This document shows positions 17,286 to 26,739 of a stretch of DNA of 64,000 nucleotides, piece after piece; position 1 is the stretch's first letter; the number at the start of each line of letters is the position of its first letter. The stretch spans positions 1,240,001-1,304,000 of the forward strand of contig NZ_CP018812.1 of NCBI RefSeq assembly GCF_001922345.1, in the 5' to 3' direction. The position numbers and the translations under genes are program-made. The DNA is from Paraburkholderia sp. SOS3. Its GTDB lineage: Bacteria > Pseudomonadota > Gammaproteobacteria > Burkholderiales > Burkholderiaceae. The notes under the pieces are model-generated. The model saw nothing but the letters and a program-made list of their open reading frames with translations. It made no database searches and was not told where the DNA came from.

Positions 17286-18161
17286 TTACGTTTCTATCGA
17301 CAACTTGTCTTGCGTGCGCGTTTCGAAGTCGGATGCGTCGTGACGCTCGTGCAGTTGGCTCGAAGGATCACCCGAGATGCGGTTGACCATGCGCCCGCGC
17401 TGCACGGCCGGACGGCGGTCGATTGCATCGGCCCAGCGCTGCACGTGTTTATAGTCGCTTGCCGAAAGGAATTCGGCGGCATCGTAAAGCCGGTTTTTAA
17501 CGAGTCCGCCAAACCAAGGCCAGATCGCGATATCGGCAATCGTGTATTCGCTGCCGGCCATGTATTCGTGTTCCGCGAGGCGTCTGTCCAGCACATCGAG
17601 CAGTCGCTTCGTTTCCATCGTGAAGCGATCGATCGGGTATTCCATCTTCGACGGCGCGTACGCATAGAAATGGCCGAAACCGCCGCCCACATACGGCGCA
17701 CTGCCTACCTGCCAGAAAAGCCACGACATGCACTCGGCCCGCCCGGCGGCGTCTTTCGGCAGAAACTCGCCGAATTTCTCAGCCAGATGCAGCAAGATTG
17801 CGCCGGATTCGAATACACGCACGGGCGCAGGGCCGCTGCGATCGACAAGCGCGGGAATCTTCGAATTCGGATTGATATCGACAAAGCCGCTGCCGAACTG
17901 ATCGCCGTTGTTGATCCTGATAAGCCACGCATCGTACTCGGCGCCGCGATGACCGCGTGCAAGCAGTTCCTCTAGCATTACCGTGACCTTGACGCCGTTC
18001 GGTGTGCCTTGCGAGTAAAGCTGAAGCGGATGCTTGCCGACCGGCAACGCCTTGTCGTGCGTCGATCCGGAGACGGGGCGATTGATACTCGAGAAATGAC
18101 CGCCGTTTTCCCTGGACCATGTCCAGACCTTCGGCGGCTCGTAATCGGATGATGGGGGCAT
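17286..18161 (-). CDS. yghU: Glutathione S-transferase family protein, YghU-like
   Basis: A 291-residue protein matching E. coli YghU (288 residues), a glutathione-dependent disulfide-bond reductase of the nu GST class. The N-terminus YEPPKVWTW...GGHFSSINRPVSGSTHD is the class extension, followed by the thioredoxin-like domain (HPLQLYSQGTPNGVKVTVMLEEL, then NPNSKIPALVD and VFESGAILLHLAEKFG) and the helical domain (YTIADIAIWPWFGGLV). The threonine/asparagine-proline-asparagine motif TPNG marks the glutathione site. It acts in the cytoplasm in peroxide and thiol stress. The gene stands alone. Confidence 0.92.
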   Translation of the reverse strand: MPPSSDYEPPKVWTWSRENGGHFSSINRPVSGSTHDKALPVGKHPLQLYSQGTPNGVKVTVMLEELLARGHRGAEYDAWLIRINNGDQFGSGFVDINPNSKIPALVDRSGPAPVRVFESGAILLHLAEKFGEFLPKDAAGRAECMSWLFWQVGSAPYVGGGFGHFYAYAPSKMEYPIDRFTMETKRLLDVLDRRLAEHEYMAGSEYTIADIAIWPWFGGLVKNRLYDAAEFLSASDYKHVQRWADAIDRRPAVQRGRMVNRISGDPSSQLHERHDASDFETRTQDKLSIET

Positions 18162-18288
18162 GTTTAAAGTCTCCTTGCCGCTACCTCGATGCAGGTACGG
18201 CGATCAAGCTTATCAAATCGCTGGATAACACGCTGAAAGCCAATAAAGCGCGAACGGGATTTGCCGGAATGCGCTTCGTTGGACCGGA

Positions 18289-18963
18289 TCACGCCTTGCG
18301 CCCGTAGCGGAGCCAGACGACGTCGTTATCGAGCCGCTCGACAGAATCGAGCCGCAAATACGCGGGCTTTTTCCATTTTTCCATCGACACTTCGAACGAA
18401 GACGTATGGGCCTCGCGACCGTCGACGAGCGGGATGACGAGCACGCTCACTTCATCGGCGAGCCCCGCATTGACGAAGGCGCCGGATACATGGCCGCCGC
18501 CTTCGACGATCAGCTTTCGTATCTGCAGCTCGCGCTCGAGCGTATCGACGACGCGCTTCAGTTCGATATCGCCGCTGCCGCCGAACAGATACGACGCGCC
18601 GATCGATTGCAGGTGCGCAAGATAATCGTCGTCCACGTTTTCGGAAAGCACTTCGACGACATGCGAATCGAGCGCGGTATCGCTTTTCCATGCAACGCGT
18701 CCGTTTGGATCGATCGAAATCGCATATTGGCTCGCGTCGCGTCTGACGAAACGGTCGGTGCGCTCGATCGGCTGCTTTGCCAGACCGCGCGGATAGTCGC
18801 CGCCGTGTGAAATCTCCTGCATCGTCACGCGGCCGCAGGCCCACGCGTCGGCCTTGAAGCTTGCGGCTGTTTCTTCGTAGCAGGGGCTTGCAAAGTCGAG
18901 ATGCCAGCCATCGGTAAGGCTGCGGCCATCGAGCGACGACATCATGTGACAGACGATATGCAT
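18289..18963 (-). CDS. RibD C-terminal/dihydrofolate-reductase-like protein
   Basis: A 224-residue NAD(P)H-dependent reductase-fold protein starting at ATG 18963 behind GGAGAAACC. It has the RibD C-terminal-domain pattern: an N-terminal MSSLDGRSL segment, ACGRVTMQEI and a glycine-rich LIVEGGGHVSGAFVNAGLADEVSVLVIPLVDG cofactor region. Free-standing proteins of this family reduce pyrimidine-like or other carbonyl substrates; the substrate here is unknown. It is transcribed away from the TetR gene that starts 169 bases further, so TetR control is possible. Confidence 0.85.
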   Translation of the reverse strand: MHIVCHMMSSLDGRSLTDGWHLDFASPCYEETAASFKADAWACGRVTMQEISHGGDYPRGLAKQPIERTDRFVRRDASQYAISIDPNGRVAWKSDTALDSHVVEVLSENVDDDYLAHLQSIGASYLFGGSGDIELKRVVDTLERELQIRKLIVEGGGHVSGAFVNAGLADEVSVLVIPLVDGREAHTSSFEVSMEKWKKPAYLRLDSVERLDNDVVWLRYGRKA

Positions 18964-19131
18964 GGTTTCTCCAGATAAGCCATTCAATGGGATGTTCTAT
19001 TCAAGTGCCAGGGCTCAACACAGAACGGAACCGTGCTTCCGCAATTACTATGCCGCGCAGATTGGATGGTATATATAATCTAAGAAACCGGAGCACCGAG
19101 AATCCGGAGCTTTGTTTGGAGATTGCAGGCA

Positions 19132-19701
19132 ATGAGAAAGTCAAGACTGGAGACCGCTGAAACGCGGCAGCGGATCGTTGAAGCGGCGTCGGGAAAATTT
19201 CGTTTGCAGGGCATCGGCAACACGGGCCTTGCCGACTTCATGGGCGAGGCCGGACTCACGCACGGCGGCTTTTACAAGCACTTCTCGTCGAAGGACCAGG
19301 TCGTGCAGGAATCGGTCGCGCTTGCCGCCGATGCGCTGCAGGAAACGCTTGAATCCGCATTGCAGGCCACACCCGCGAATCGCGGCGTCAAGGCGATTGT
19401 CGATCGCTATCTATCGCCCGAACACCTCGAGAACGTCGTAGACGGCTGTCCGTTCGTCGCGCTGTCGGGCGAACTCGCGCGCGGCACGGAAGAAGTTCGT
19501 CAGGTTGCGACCCGCTCGCTCGTCGACCTTGCCGAACTGATCGCCTCTCAGTTGACCGACATGCCGGCAGCCGCGGCGCGAAAGAAAGCATGGGTCATGC
19601 TGTCGACGATGATCGGCGCGATGAGCGTTGCGCGCATGGTGAACGATGAAGCGCTGTCCGCATCGATTTTGCGCGAGGCGCGCAAGTCGCTGATCTCGTG
19701 A
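19132..19701 (+). CDS. TetR-family transcriptional regulator
   Basis: A 189-residue repressor starting at ATG 19132 with GGAGA upstream. The N-terminal helix-turn-helix is clear (RQRIVEAASGKFRLQGIGNTGLADFMGEAGLTHGGFYKHFSSKDQVVQESV). The C-terminal ligand domain contains GCPFVALSGELARG, typical of the TetR subgroup with the LmrA/YxaF-like C-terminus. It is divergent from the RibD-like gene and convergent with the efflux operon whose last gene ends at 19768. AGATT/AATCT inverted arms occur both just upstream of it and upstream of the efflux operon. Confidence 0.9.
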   Translation: MRKSRLETAETRQRIVEAASGKFRLQGIGNTGLADFMGEAGLTHGGFYKHFSSKDQVVQESVALAADALQETLESALQATPANRGVKAIVDRYLSPEHLENVVDGCPFVALSGELARGTEEVRQVATRSLVDLAELIASQLTDMPAAAARKKAWVMLSTMIGAMSVARMVNDEALSASILREARKSLIS

Positions 19702-19708
19702 AGCATAG

Positions 19709-19742
19709 GCAAAGGGGCTTCGAAGATTCGAAGCCCCTTTGC
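19709..19742. terminator. Bidirectional terminator between tetR and the efflux operon
   Basis: A perfect 15-bp stem (19709-19723 with 19728-19742) around the 4-base loop AGAT, with AAAGGGG/CCCCTTT in the arms. It lies between two convergent genes and can serve both. Confidence 0.8.
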
Positions 19743-19767
19743 CGTGGCGTTGAGCGTGCCGCGAGCG

Positions 19768-21339
19768 TTAGTGCGCGGGATCAGCCTTTTTAGTGCCGTC
19801 GCCGCTTGCGATTTGCGGCACCGCATCGACTTTCCACCCGCCGCCGAGCGCACGGAACGTCGTCACGGCCGCGCGTGCCGCATCGGCCCGTGTGCCGTCG
19901 AGGTCGTCGCGTGCGAACAGCAATTCGCGGTCCGCGTCGAGCACGTCGGTCAGCGTGATCGCGCCTGCCTTGTAGGCGCGCTCGGAAAGATCGCGAGACT
20001 TCGTCAGCGCCGCGACTTCGTCTTCGACCTCATGACGGCGCGCTTCGGTCTGCGATAGCGCCGTAAACGCGTTCTCGACATCTTCCGCGGCTTTCAACAC
20101 CGTTTGGCGATACTGTGCGAGCGCTTGCGCGTTTGCACCGCGTGCGTCAGCCACTTCGGCGTCGACCTTGCCGAAGTCGAACAGGCGCCAGCGCAATCCG
20201 CCTGTCACCGCGGGCTGGAATGCACGCGAGGTGAACAGATCGCCTGACGTGATGCTGTCGACGCCGAGCAATCCGGAAATCGAAATCTTCGGGTAATAGT
20301 CGGAAAGCGCTGCGCCGATCCGTTCATTCGATGCCGCAAGACGCCGTTCCGCGGCGATGACGTCGGGCCGGCGGCGCAGCACGTCGACCGGCTGGCTGCT
20401 GTCGTCGATCGACGGAATGCCCGGAATCGCGGCGGGCTGCGACAGTTCCTTCGCATAGGTGCCGGGCTGCGCACCCATCAGCACGTCGAGCCGGTTCAAC
20501 TGCGCTTCGAGCTGAATACGCAGCGTCGGCACGATCGTTCGGGCCTGCTTCAGCAGTGCGTCGGCCTGCGCGATTTCGCGTTCGGTCGCCGCGCCCGCGC
20601 GACGGCGCACACGCACGAGTTCGAGCAGACGCGTATCGGTGTCGATCTGATCCTGCGCGACCGCAAGGCGTGCCTGAAAGCCGCGGATTTGCATATAGGC
20701 ATCGGCCGCATCGGCCGCGACGGTCACGCGTATGCCGAGCTGCTCCGCCTCCGCGGCTTGCGCCTCGTTTCGTGCGGCCGCGGCGTCGCGCCGCAAACCA
20801 CCGAACAGATCGATTTCCCAGCTCGCCGCGGCCGCGACCGTATATTCGCGCTGATCGCGCGAGTAGCCCGGGAACGTCTTCGCGAGCGAGCCGAACGGAC
20901 TCACGGTGCTTTGATGCTCGATCGACGCCGCCGCGTCGAGGTCGACGGTCGGCAGCAGTTGCGCGCCCGCGGCCGACGCAGCGGCACGCGCTTGCTGCAC
21001 GCGCGCGATCGACGCCGCGAGATCGAGGTTTTGCGCGAGTGCTCGCTGGACAATCGTGACAAGCATGGGATCGTTGAAGCCGGTCCACCATGTATCGAGC
21101 GGCGGGGCGGCGGTTTTCGCCTGCTGGTCGGTCTCGATCCTGTTGTGGAACGGCGCGAGATTTTCGGTCGGCTTCACATAGTCCGGTCCGACGGCGCAGC
21201 CCGACAGTACCGCGGCAAGCATCAACGCAGGTGCGATGCCGCCGACACGGCGCAGCCGGACACGCGACGGCGGCGATGTTTCGGGGCGCATCGTTTCCAA
21301 AGCACGCAACGGCTTCGCGTCAAAGAAATCGAAAGCCAT
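19768..21339 (-). CDS. RND efflux outer-membrane factor lipoprotein (OprM/OprN-like)
   Basis: A 523-residue outer-membrane channel of the TolC/NodT family. The start codon at 21339 shares one base with the pump stop (TGATG), so the genes are coupled. A lipobox LSGCAVGPDY places the lipidated Cys at residue 48; an internal Met17 would give a more usual signal length. Two OEP repeats follow, with long helical segments such as AASIARVQQARAAASAAGAQLLPTVDL and VDVLRRRPDVIAAERRLAASNERIG. It is the exit duct of the tripartite pump encoded by the next two genes on the minus strand. Confidence 0.93.
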   Translation of the reverse strand: MAFDFFDAKPLRALETMRPETSPPSRVRLRRVGGIAPALMLAAVLSGCAVGPDYVKPTENLAPFHNRIETDQQAKTAAPPLDTWWTGFNDPMLVTIVQRALAQNLDLAASIARVQQARAAASAAGAQLLPTVDLDAAASIEHQSTVSPFGSLAKTFPGYSRDQREYTVAAAASWEIDLFGGLRRDAAAARNEAQAAEAEQLGIRVTVAADAADAYMQIRGFQARLAVAQDQIDTDTRLLELVRVRRRAGAATEREIAQADALLKQARTIVPTLRIQLEAQLNRLDVLMGAQPGTYAKELSQPAAIPGIPSIDDSSQPVDVLRRRPDVIAAERRLAASNERIGAALSDYYPKISISGLLGVDSITSGDLFTSRAFQPAVTGGLRWRLFDFGKVDAEVADARGANAQALAQYRQTVLKAAEDVENAFTALSQTEARRHEVEDEVAALTKSRDLSERAYKAGAITLTDVLDADRELLFARDDLDGTRADAARAAVTTFRALGGGWKVDAVPQIASGDGTKKADPAH

Positions 21340-24300
21340 CACGTGCGCTCCTTGCGGCCGAATTTTCGAATGAAGACATAAAACGCCGGGGTAAACAGCA
21401 GGCCGAAGCCGGTTACGCCGAGCATGCCGAACAGCACAGCCGTGCCGAGCGACTGCCGCATTTCCGCGCCCGCACCGGTCGCGACTGCGAGCGGTGCGAC
21501 GCCGAGAATGAACGCGAACGACGTCATCAGGATCGGGCGCAGGCGCGTACGGGCCGCATGCACGGCGGCATTCACCGCCGTGTCGCCTTCGTCCTGCTTT
21601 TGCCGTGCGAACTCGACGATCAGAATCGCGTTCTTTGCCGCAAGGCCGACGAGCACGACGAAGCCGATCTGCGCGAGGATGTCGATTGGCATGCCGCGAA
21701 TCGCAAGGCCCGTCACCGACGCGAGAATGCACATCGGCACGATCAGCACGATCGAGAGCGGCAGCTTCCAGCTTTCGTACTGAGCGACGAGCACGAGGAA
21801 CACGAACAGCGCAGCGGCGCCGAACACGAGCAGCGTGGGCGTGCCGCGTTGCTGCTGCTGGTACGCGAGTTCGGTCCACTCGAAGCCGATGCCTTGCGGC
21901 AGCACCTGGTGCGCAAGCTCCTCCATCCGGTGCAATGCCGTGCCGGTTGCGACGCCCGGTGCAGCCACGCCTTGCACTTCTGCGGCCGGGTACAGGTTGT
22001 AGCGCGGCACGCGGTACGGAATCGTGCGCGTTTCCATCTTCGCGACCGTGCCGATCGGCACCATCTCACCAGCCTGGTTGCGCGCCTTCAGCCGCGTAAT
22101 GTCCGACGCGTCGCGCCGGTACTGGCCGTCGCCCTGCACGATGACTTCGTACGTGCGGCCCAGATAGTTGAAGTCGTTCACGTACTGCGAGCCGAGGTAT
22201 ACCTGCAACGTGGAGAACACGTCGGTCGGCGTGAGTCCGACTTTCTCCGCCTTCACGCGGTCGATATCCGCGAATACCGAAGGCGACCCGGCGTTGAATA
22301 GCGTGAATACGCCCGCAAAATCAGGGTCCTTGTTCGCCGCGGCGACGAGATCCTTTGCTGCGTGCACGAGTGCGTCGGGACCGAGGCCCGCGCGGTCTTC
22401 GAGCATCATCTTGAAGCCGCCCGCATTGCCGATGCCTTGCACGGGCGGCGGCGGAATCGTCAGCACGTAGGCATCCTTGATGACCGACAGGCGCTTGCGC
22501 AGGTCCGCGAGCACGCCGTCCGCGGTCAGGCCCGGTATCTCGTGGTTGTAAAGCGACGGCAACCCGGAAAAGATCGTTCCCGAATTCGAGGCGACCGTCA
22601 GCGTGGTCGCGTCGAGCCCGACAAACGGTGCGACGTGCTCGATGCCGCGCGTCGACAGGATGATGTCCGTTGCGCTGCGCACCACCTTCTCGGTGCGCTC
22701 GAGCGATGCGCCGGGCGGCAATTGCACGACGGTAATCAGATAGCCCTGGTCCTGCTCCGGAATGAAGCCGGTCGGCGTGTGCGCGAACTCCAGTGCGGCG
22801 ACGCCGATCAACGCAACGTAGATCGCAAGCATCACCGTGAGGCCGCGAACCAGGCGGCGCGTGAGCTTGCCGTAGCCGGAGGAGAGCCTTTCAAAGCCGT
22901 GATTGAACCGTGTAAAACCGGCGTGCAGCAAACGCGAAACAGCGTTGCCGCGCTGCTCGCCGTTGGTTTCATGCGGCGCGCGCTGCTTGAACAGCACCGC
23001 GCACAGCGCAGGGCTCAGCGTGAGCGAGACGAAGCACGAAATGACCGTCGATGCCGCGATCGTCACCGCAAACTGCCGGAAGAACAGCCCCGAAATGCCG
23101 CTGAGGAATGCGGACGGAACGAACACCGCGCAAAGCGTCAGCGCGATCGACAGCAACGCGCCGCCCACTTCGTCCATGGTCCGGTGCGCGGCTTCGGTCG
23201 GCGACATGCCCGCATGCATATTTCGCTCGACGTTCTCGACCACCACGATCGCATCGTCGACCACGATACCCACCGCCAGCACGAGCCCGAATAGCGACAG
23301 GTTGTTGAGCGAAATGCCGAACGTGGCAAGCACGATAAACGAGCCGAGCAACGAAACCGGAATCGCAACGACGGGAATGATCGTCGCGCGCCAGTTCTGC
23401 AGGAACACGAACACGACGCCCACCACGAGCAGAATCGCGACGAAGATCGTGACGACCACTTCGTGGACCGATTTGCCGATGAAGATCGTCGGGTCATAGA
23501 TGATCTTGTACTCGACGCCGGGCGGGAAGTCTTTACTGAGGCCGCGCATCGTCGACAGCACTTCCTTCTCGACCGCGAGAGAATTCGCGCCTGGTTCCGC
23601 GTAGATCAGCATCGTGGCCGCCTGGTTGCGGTCCATGAACGCGGTCGAACCGTAGTCGGCCGCACCCACTTCGACGCGGGCGATATCGCGGATGCGCGTG
23701 ACGCGCCCCTGCGGGTCCGATTTCACGACGATGTCGCCGAATTCATCGGGCGTCGACAACCGGCCGAGCGCTTCGACGTTGATCTGATAGGCGGCGTCGC
23801 TCTTCGTCGGCGGCTGGTTCAGCACGCCGGCCGACACCTGCAGATTCTGTGCGCGCAGCGCGGCGAGCACTTCGCTGGCCGTCAGATTGCTGGCGGCGAC
23901 CTTGTCCGGGTCGACCCAGATACGCATTGCGTACTCGCGGCCGCCGATGAACTGCACGTCGCCGACGCCTTGCAGGCGCGCGAGTTCGTCCTTCACGTGC
24001 AGCGTCGCATAGTTCGACAGATACAGTGTGTCGCGCGTCTTATCGGGCGAATCGAGGTGGACGGCGAGCAGAATACTCGGCGTCGATTTCCTGACCTGCA
24101 CGCCGAGGCGCTGCACGTCGTCTGGCAGGCGCGGCAGCGCATCCTGCACCCGGTTTTGCGTGAGCATCTGCGCAACGTTCAGATCGGTGCCGATGCGAAA
24201 CGTCACGGTCACGGTCAGCTTGCCGTCGCCGGTCGACTGGCTGCTCATATAGAGCATGTTTTCGACACCGTTGATCTGCTGTTCGAGCGGTGTCGCAACG

Positions 24301-24485
24301 GTGCGCGCAATCGTCTCGGCAGACGCGCCCGGATAAGTCGTCGTCACCTGTACGGTAGGCGGAACGATTTCCGGATACTGCGCGACGGGCAAGACGAACA
24401 TTGCGCCGAGGCCGATCAAGGTCAGGAAGGCGCTGACCACCGTCGCAAAGCGCGGGCGGTCGATAAAGAAATGGGCAATACGCAT
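21339..24485 (-). CDS. RND multidrug efflux permease (HAE1 family, MexF-like)
   Basis: A 1048-residue inner-membrane proton/drug antiporter, full length for the family. It begins with FFIDRPRFATVVSAF and contains VAQYPEIVPPTVQVTTTYPGAS, GVENMLYMSSQSTGDG and the proton-relay helix SLFGLVLAVGIVVDDAIVVVENVERNMH with paired aspartates. The second half repeats the fold (ILASVTGLAIRGMPIDILAQIGFVVLVGLAAKNAILIVEFARQ). Sequence motifs are closer to MexF than to MexB. It exports drugs or solvents through the outer-membrane factor and adaptor encoded on either side. Confidence 0.95.
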   Translation of the reverse strand: MRIAHFFIDRPRFATVVSAFLTLIGLGAMFVLPVAQYPEIVPPTVQVTTTYPGASAETIARTVATPLEQQINGVENMLYMSSQSTGDGKLTVTVTFRIGTDLNVAQMLTQNRVQDALPRLPDDVQRLGVQVRKSTPSILLAVHLDSPDKTRDTLYLSNYATLHVKDELARLQGVGDVQFIGGREYAMRIWVDPDKVAASNLTASEVLAALRAQNLQVSAGVLNQPPTKSDAAYQINVEALGRLSTPDEFGDIVVKSDPQGRVTRIRDIARVEVGAADYGSTAFMDRNQAATMLIYAEPGANSLAVEKEVLSTMRGLSKDFPPGVEYKIIYDPTIFIGKSVHEVVVTIFVAILLVVGVVFVFLQNWRATIIPVVAIPVSLLGSFIVLATFGISLNNLSLFGLVLAVGIVVDDAIVVVENVERNMHAGMSPTEAAHRTMDEVGGALLSIALTLCAVFVPSAFLSGISGLFFRQFAVTIAASTVISCFVSLTLSPALCAVLFKQRAPHETNGEQRGNAVSRLLHAGFTRFNHGFERLSSGYGKLTRRLVRGLTVMLAIYVALIGVAALEFAHTPTGFIPEQDQGYLITVVQLPPGASLERTEKVVRSATDIILSTRGIEHVAPFVGLDATTLTVASNSGTIFSGLPSLYNHEIPGLTADGVLADLRKRLSVIKDAYVLTIPPPPVQGIGNAGGFKMMLEDRAGLGPDALVHAAKDLVAAANKDPDFAGVFTLFNAGSPSVFADIDRVKAEKVGLTPTDVFSTLQVYLGSQYVNDFNYLGRTYEVIVQGDGQYRRDASDITRLKARNQAGEMVPIGTVAKMETRTIPYRVPRYNLYPAAEVQGVAAPGVATGTALHRMEELAHQVLPQGIGFEWTELAYQQQQRGTPTLLVFGAAALFVFLVLVAQYESWKLPLSIVLIVPMCILASVTGLAIRGMPIDILAQIGFVVLVGLAAKNAILIVEFARQKQDEGDTAVNAAVHAARTRLRPILMTSFAFILGVAPLAVATGAGAEMRQSLGTAVLFGMLGVTGFGLLFTPAFYVFIRKFGRKERT

Positions 24486-24508
24486 GGCTTCGTCCGGTCC
24501 TTCCCGCC

Positions 24509-25762
24509 TTACTGGCCTTGCGTGGCCGCATAACGAAGCGTGCCGTCACGCGTCGCCACCCTGGCGCCGGGCGCCGCGAACGGCAGGCCGTCCACGATCA
24601 CGCGATCGTCGGCATTCAAGCCCGAGCGGATCACGCGCAGGCCGCCACGCATATCGCCTACCTGCACCTGCTTCGGCACGACCGTGCCGTCGGCTGCGAC
24701 CGTCAGCACGATGTGCTCGGACTGGTCGGGCAGCACGGACGCGTCGGGAATCAGCAGCGTCGGCACCGGCCGCGCGACCGCGAGGCGTACGCGCGCGAAT
24801 TCGCCGGGCGTCAGACGCAGGTCCGGGTTCGCCACCGTCGCTCGCGCGTGAATCGTGCCGCTCGAGCGGTCGAGCACGTTGTCGACGAAGTCGAGCGTGC
24901 CCTGCCGCTTCAACACGGTGTCGTTGCCGTTACCCGATGTCAGTTCGACCTTGTTCGCAAGCGGGCTCTTCAAATCGCCGCGGTAGTGCGAAAACGTCTG
25001 GAAATCGGCCTCGCTCATATCGAAATCGAGGTAGATCGGATCGAGCGACACGATGGTCGCCAGTAGCGTGGTCGGACTCGTCGCCGCGCGGCTGCCGGCA
25101 ATCAGGTTGCCGATCGAAACGAGGTGGCGGCCGATGCGGCCCGTAAACGGCGCGGCAATCCTGCAATGATCGAGGTCGAAGCGCGCGTCGCGAATCTGTG
25201 CCTGCGCATCGTCGATCGCGGCCTGCGAGGCGCTCAGGTCGGATGTGCGTTGCTGCACGTTTTCGACCGTACCCGCGTCGTTGCGCTCGAGTTCCTGTGC
25301 GCGGCGCAGCTCCTGCTCTGCGAGCACACGCTTCGCCGTCGCATTCTCGAGCTGGGCCTTGGCCTGTGCAAGCCTGATCTCGTAAGGCACCGGATCGATC
25401 GAAAACAGCAGATCGCCCTTATGAACGATGTCGCCGTCCTTGAAGTAGATGCCGGTGAGCGTGCCGCCCACCTGTGCGCGCAGCTCGACCTGATCGACCG
25501 CCGAAAATTGCCCGAGAAAGCCCAGACGCGTATCGAGGTTTTCGACGAGTGGCTTGCTCACGGTCACTTGCGGCGGCGCCGCGGGTTTTGCATTTGCAGC
25601 CAGCGCTTTGCTCTCGCGGTGCTGGTAAAACCACCAGCCGCCACCGATGACGGCCATGACGACGAGCACCCCCGCCCAGCTCTTGACCGGCGATCGCTTG
25701 CGCGTGTGCAGTGCATCGCGCTCTTTGACCTGATCGTCTTGCAGTTCCGTTTCCGTATCCAC
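24509..25762 (-). CDS. RND efflux periplasmic adaptor (MexE-like)
   Basis: A 417-residue membrane fusion protein, first gene of the efflux operon. It has a cytoplasmic N-terminus, one membrane anchor (about residues 28-46, WAGVLVVMAVIGGGWWFY), a lipoyl domain split by an alpha-helical hairpin (VELRAQVGGTLTGIYFKDGDIVHKGDLLFSID and APFTGRIGRHLVSIGNLI) and a beta-barrel domain. It links the pump to the outer-membrane channel. It anchors by a transmembrane helix rather than a lipid, since no lipobox is present. Confidence 0.93.
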   Translation of the reverse strand: MDTETELQDDQVKERDALHTRKRSPVKSWAGVLVVMAVIGGGWWFYQHRESKALAANAKPAAPPQVTVSKPLVENLDTRLGFLGQFSAVDQVELRAQVGGTLTGIYFKDGDIVHKGDLLFSIDPVPYEIRLAQAKAQLENATAKRVLAEQELRRAQELERNDAGTVENVQQRTSDLSASQAAIDDAQAQIRDARFDLDHCRIAAPFTGRIGRHLVSIGNLIAGSRAATSPTTLLATIVSLDPIYLDFDMSEADFQTFSHYRGDLKSPLANKVELTSGNGNDTVLKRQGTLDFVDNVLDRSSGTIHARATVANPDLRLTPGEFARVRLAVARPVPTLLIPDASVLPDQSEHIVLTVAADGTVVPKQVQVGDMRGGLRVIRSGLNADDRVIVDGLPFAAPGARVATRDGTLRYAATQGQ

Positions 25763-26091
25763 TTGCAGGCATCCCAGACTTGTTTGACGTGCGATATGAG
25801 ATCGTGTTTCTTATAGATGTTGAATACACTCTAAGGTCATGAAAGATTGCATGCATAATCTAAATCGTCAAGTCAAAGCTGGTTGAGATTGACGATGACG
25901 CCGATCGCCAGGCGCGGGTGCATCGGTCCGGCCTAGGTTTGCGCGATTGTTCACGCTTGCCGGTAACTGAATTCAGGAAGGCCCGGTATATCGAGGCAGG
26001 TCGATGCGCTAACCTTCGTGGTGCAGCAGAAGGACGGCTCCCTCCATACCTCGGCCTTTTGTTGTTGCGTTTGTTTGTCGCTTTGTAGACT

Positions 26092-26121
26092 ACGCACGAG
26101 CTCTGCTCGTGCGTTTTTTTT
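26092..26121 (+). terminator. Strong intrinsic terminator without an upstream gene
   Basis: ACGCACGAG (26092-26100) pairs perfectly with CTCGTGCGT (26106-26114) across CTCTG and runs into T8 (26114-26121). No plus-strand gene lies between 25763 and here, so it may end a small RNA or an unseen transcript. The rest of the 25763-26319 interval holds the efflux-operon promoter region and no other gene I can support. Confidence 0.8.
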
Positions 26122-26319
26122 GGTGTGTTTTCAGCCGTTCTAAGGTGTGAGCGCCTTGTGGGGCGCAGGTTGCGGCGAGATTTCACCCGGCTGCAACCAA
26201 ATCGGGCTATCCTCATCGTTGTCATCCAACGTCGAACGCCCGTCATTGCGCCCGTCCGGTGCGCAGATCTCCTCATTCGAACCATTCGAAGGCGTCGACA
26301 AGCCCTCGCAGGAGCCGTC

Positions 26320-26739
26320 ATGCTTGCACTGGAAGTCGTTTCGCTGCCTGTCGCCGATGTCGACCGCGCCCTTGCGTTCTATGCGCAGAAGGTCGGATTC
26401 AAGCTGGACGTCGACTACCATCCCACGCCCGCGTTCCGGGTCGTGCAGCTCACGCCGCCGGGCTCGTCGTGCTCGGTGCAACTGGTGACGGCCGATTCCG
26501 CGGCGCGCCTGCGTAACCTGTATCTGGTCACGACAGACCTGGCGGCCGAGCGCGCCGCGCTAATCGGGCGTGGCGTAGCGGTTAGCGAGTGCCGGCACAA
26601 GGCGCCGATCGATACATGGGAGGGCGGCTTTAGCGCCGGACTCGACGCGAAGCGTCGCGATTACGCGAGCTTTGCCGATTTCGAAGACCTGGACGGCAAT
26701 ACATGGACGCTGCAGGAGCGCGGTTACCGTGCACCGTGA
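26320..26739 (+). CDS. VOC (glyoxalase/bleomycin-resistance fold) protein
   Basis: A 139-residue protein starting at ATG 26320 behind AGGAG. Two beta-alpha-beta-beta-beta modules are visible: LEVVSLPVADVDRALAFYAQKVGFKLDVDY and LYLVTTDLAAERAALIGRGVAV...FADFEDLDGNTWTLQERGY. VOC proteins use a metal site for isomerase, dioxygenase or antibiotic-binding roles; the reaction here is not predictable. The sigma-factor gene overlaps its 3' end, so it is cotranscribed with and possibly controlled by that factor. Confidence 0.88.
   Translation: MLALEVVSLPVADVDRALAFYAQKVGFKLDVDYHPTPAFRVVQLTPPGSSCSVQLVTADSAARLRNLYLVTTDLAAERAALIGRGVAVSECRHKAPIDTWEGGFSAGLDAKRRDYASFADFEDLDGNTWTLQERGYRAP

Noticed and set aside
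21340..21879. N-terminal extension of the outer-membrane factor to 703 residues
   Set aside because: It overlaps the RND permease gene in another frame and has no lipoprotein signal; the coupled start at 21339 gives a normal OprM-like protein.
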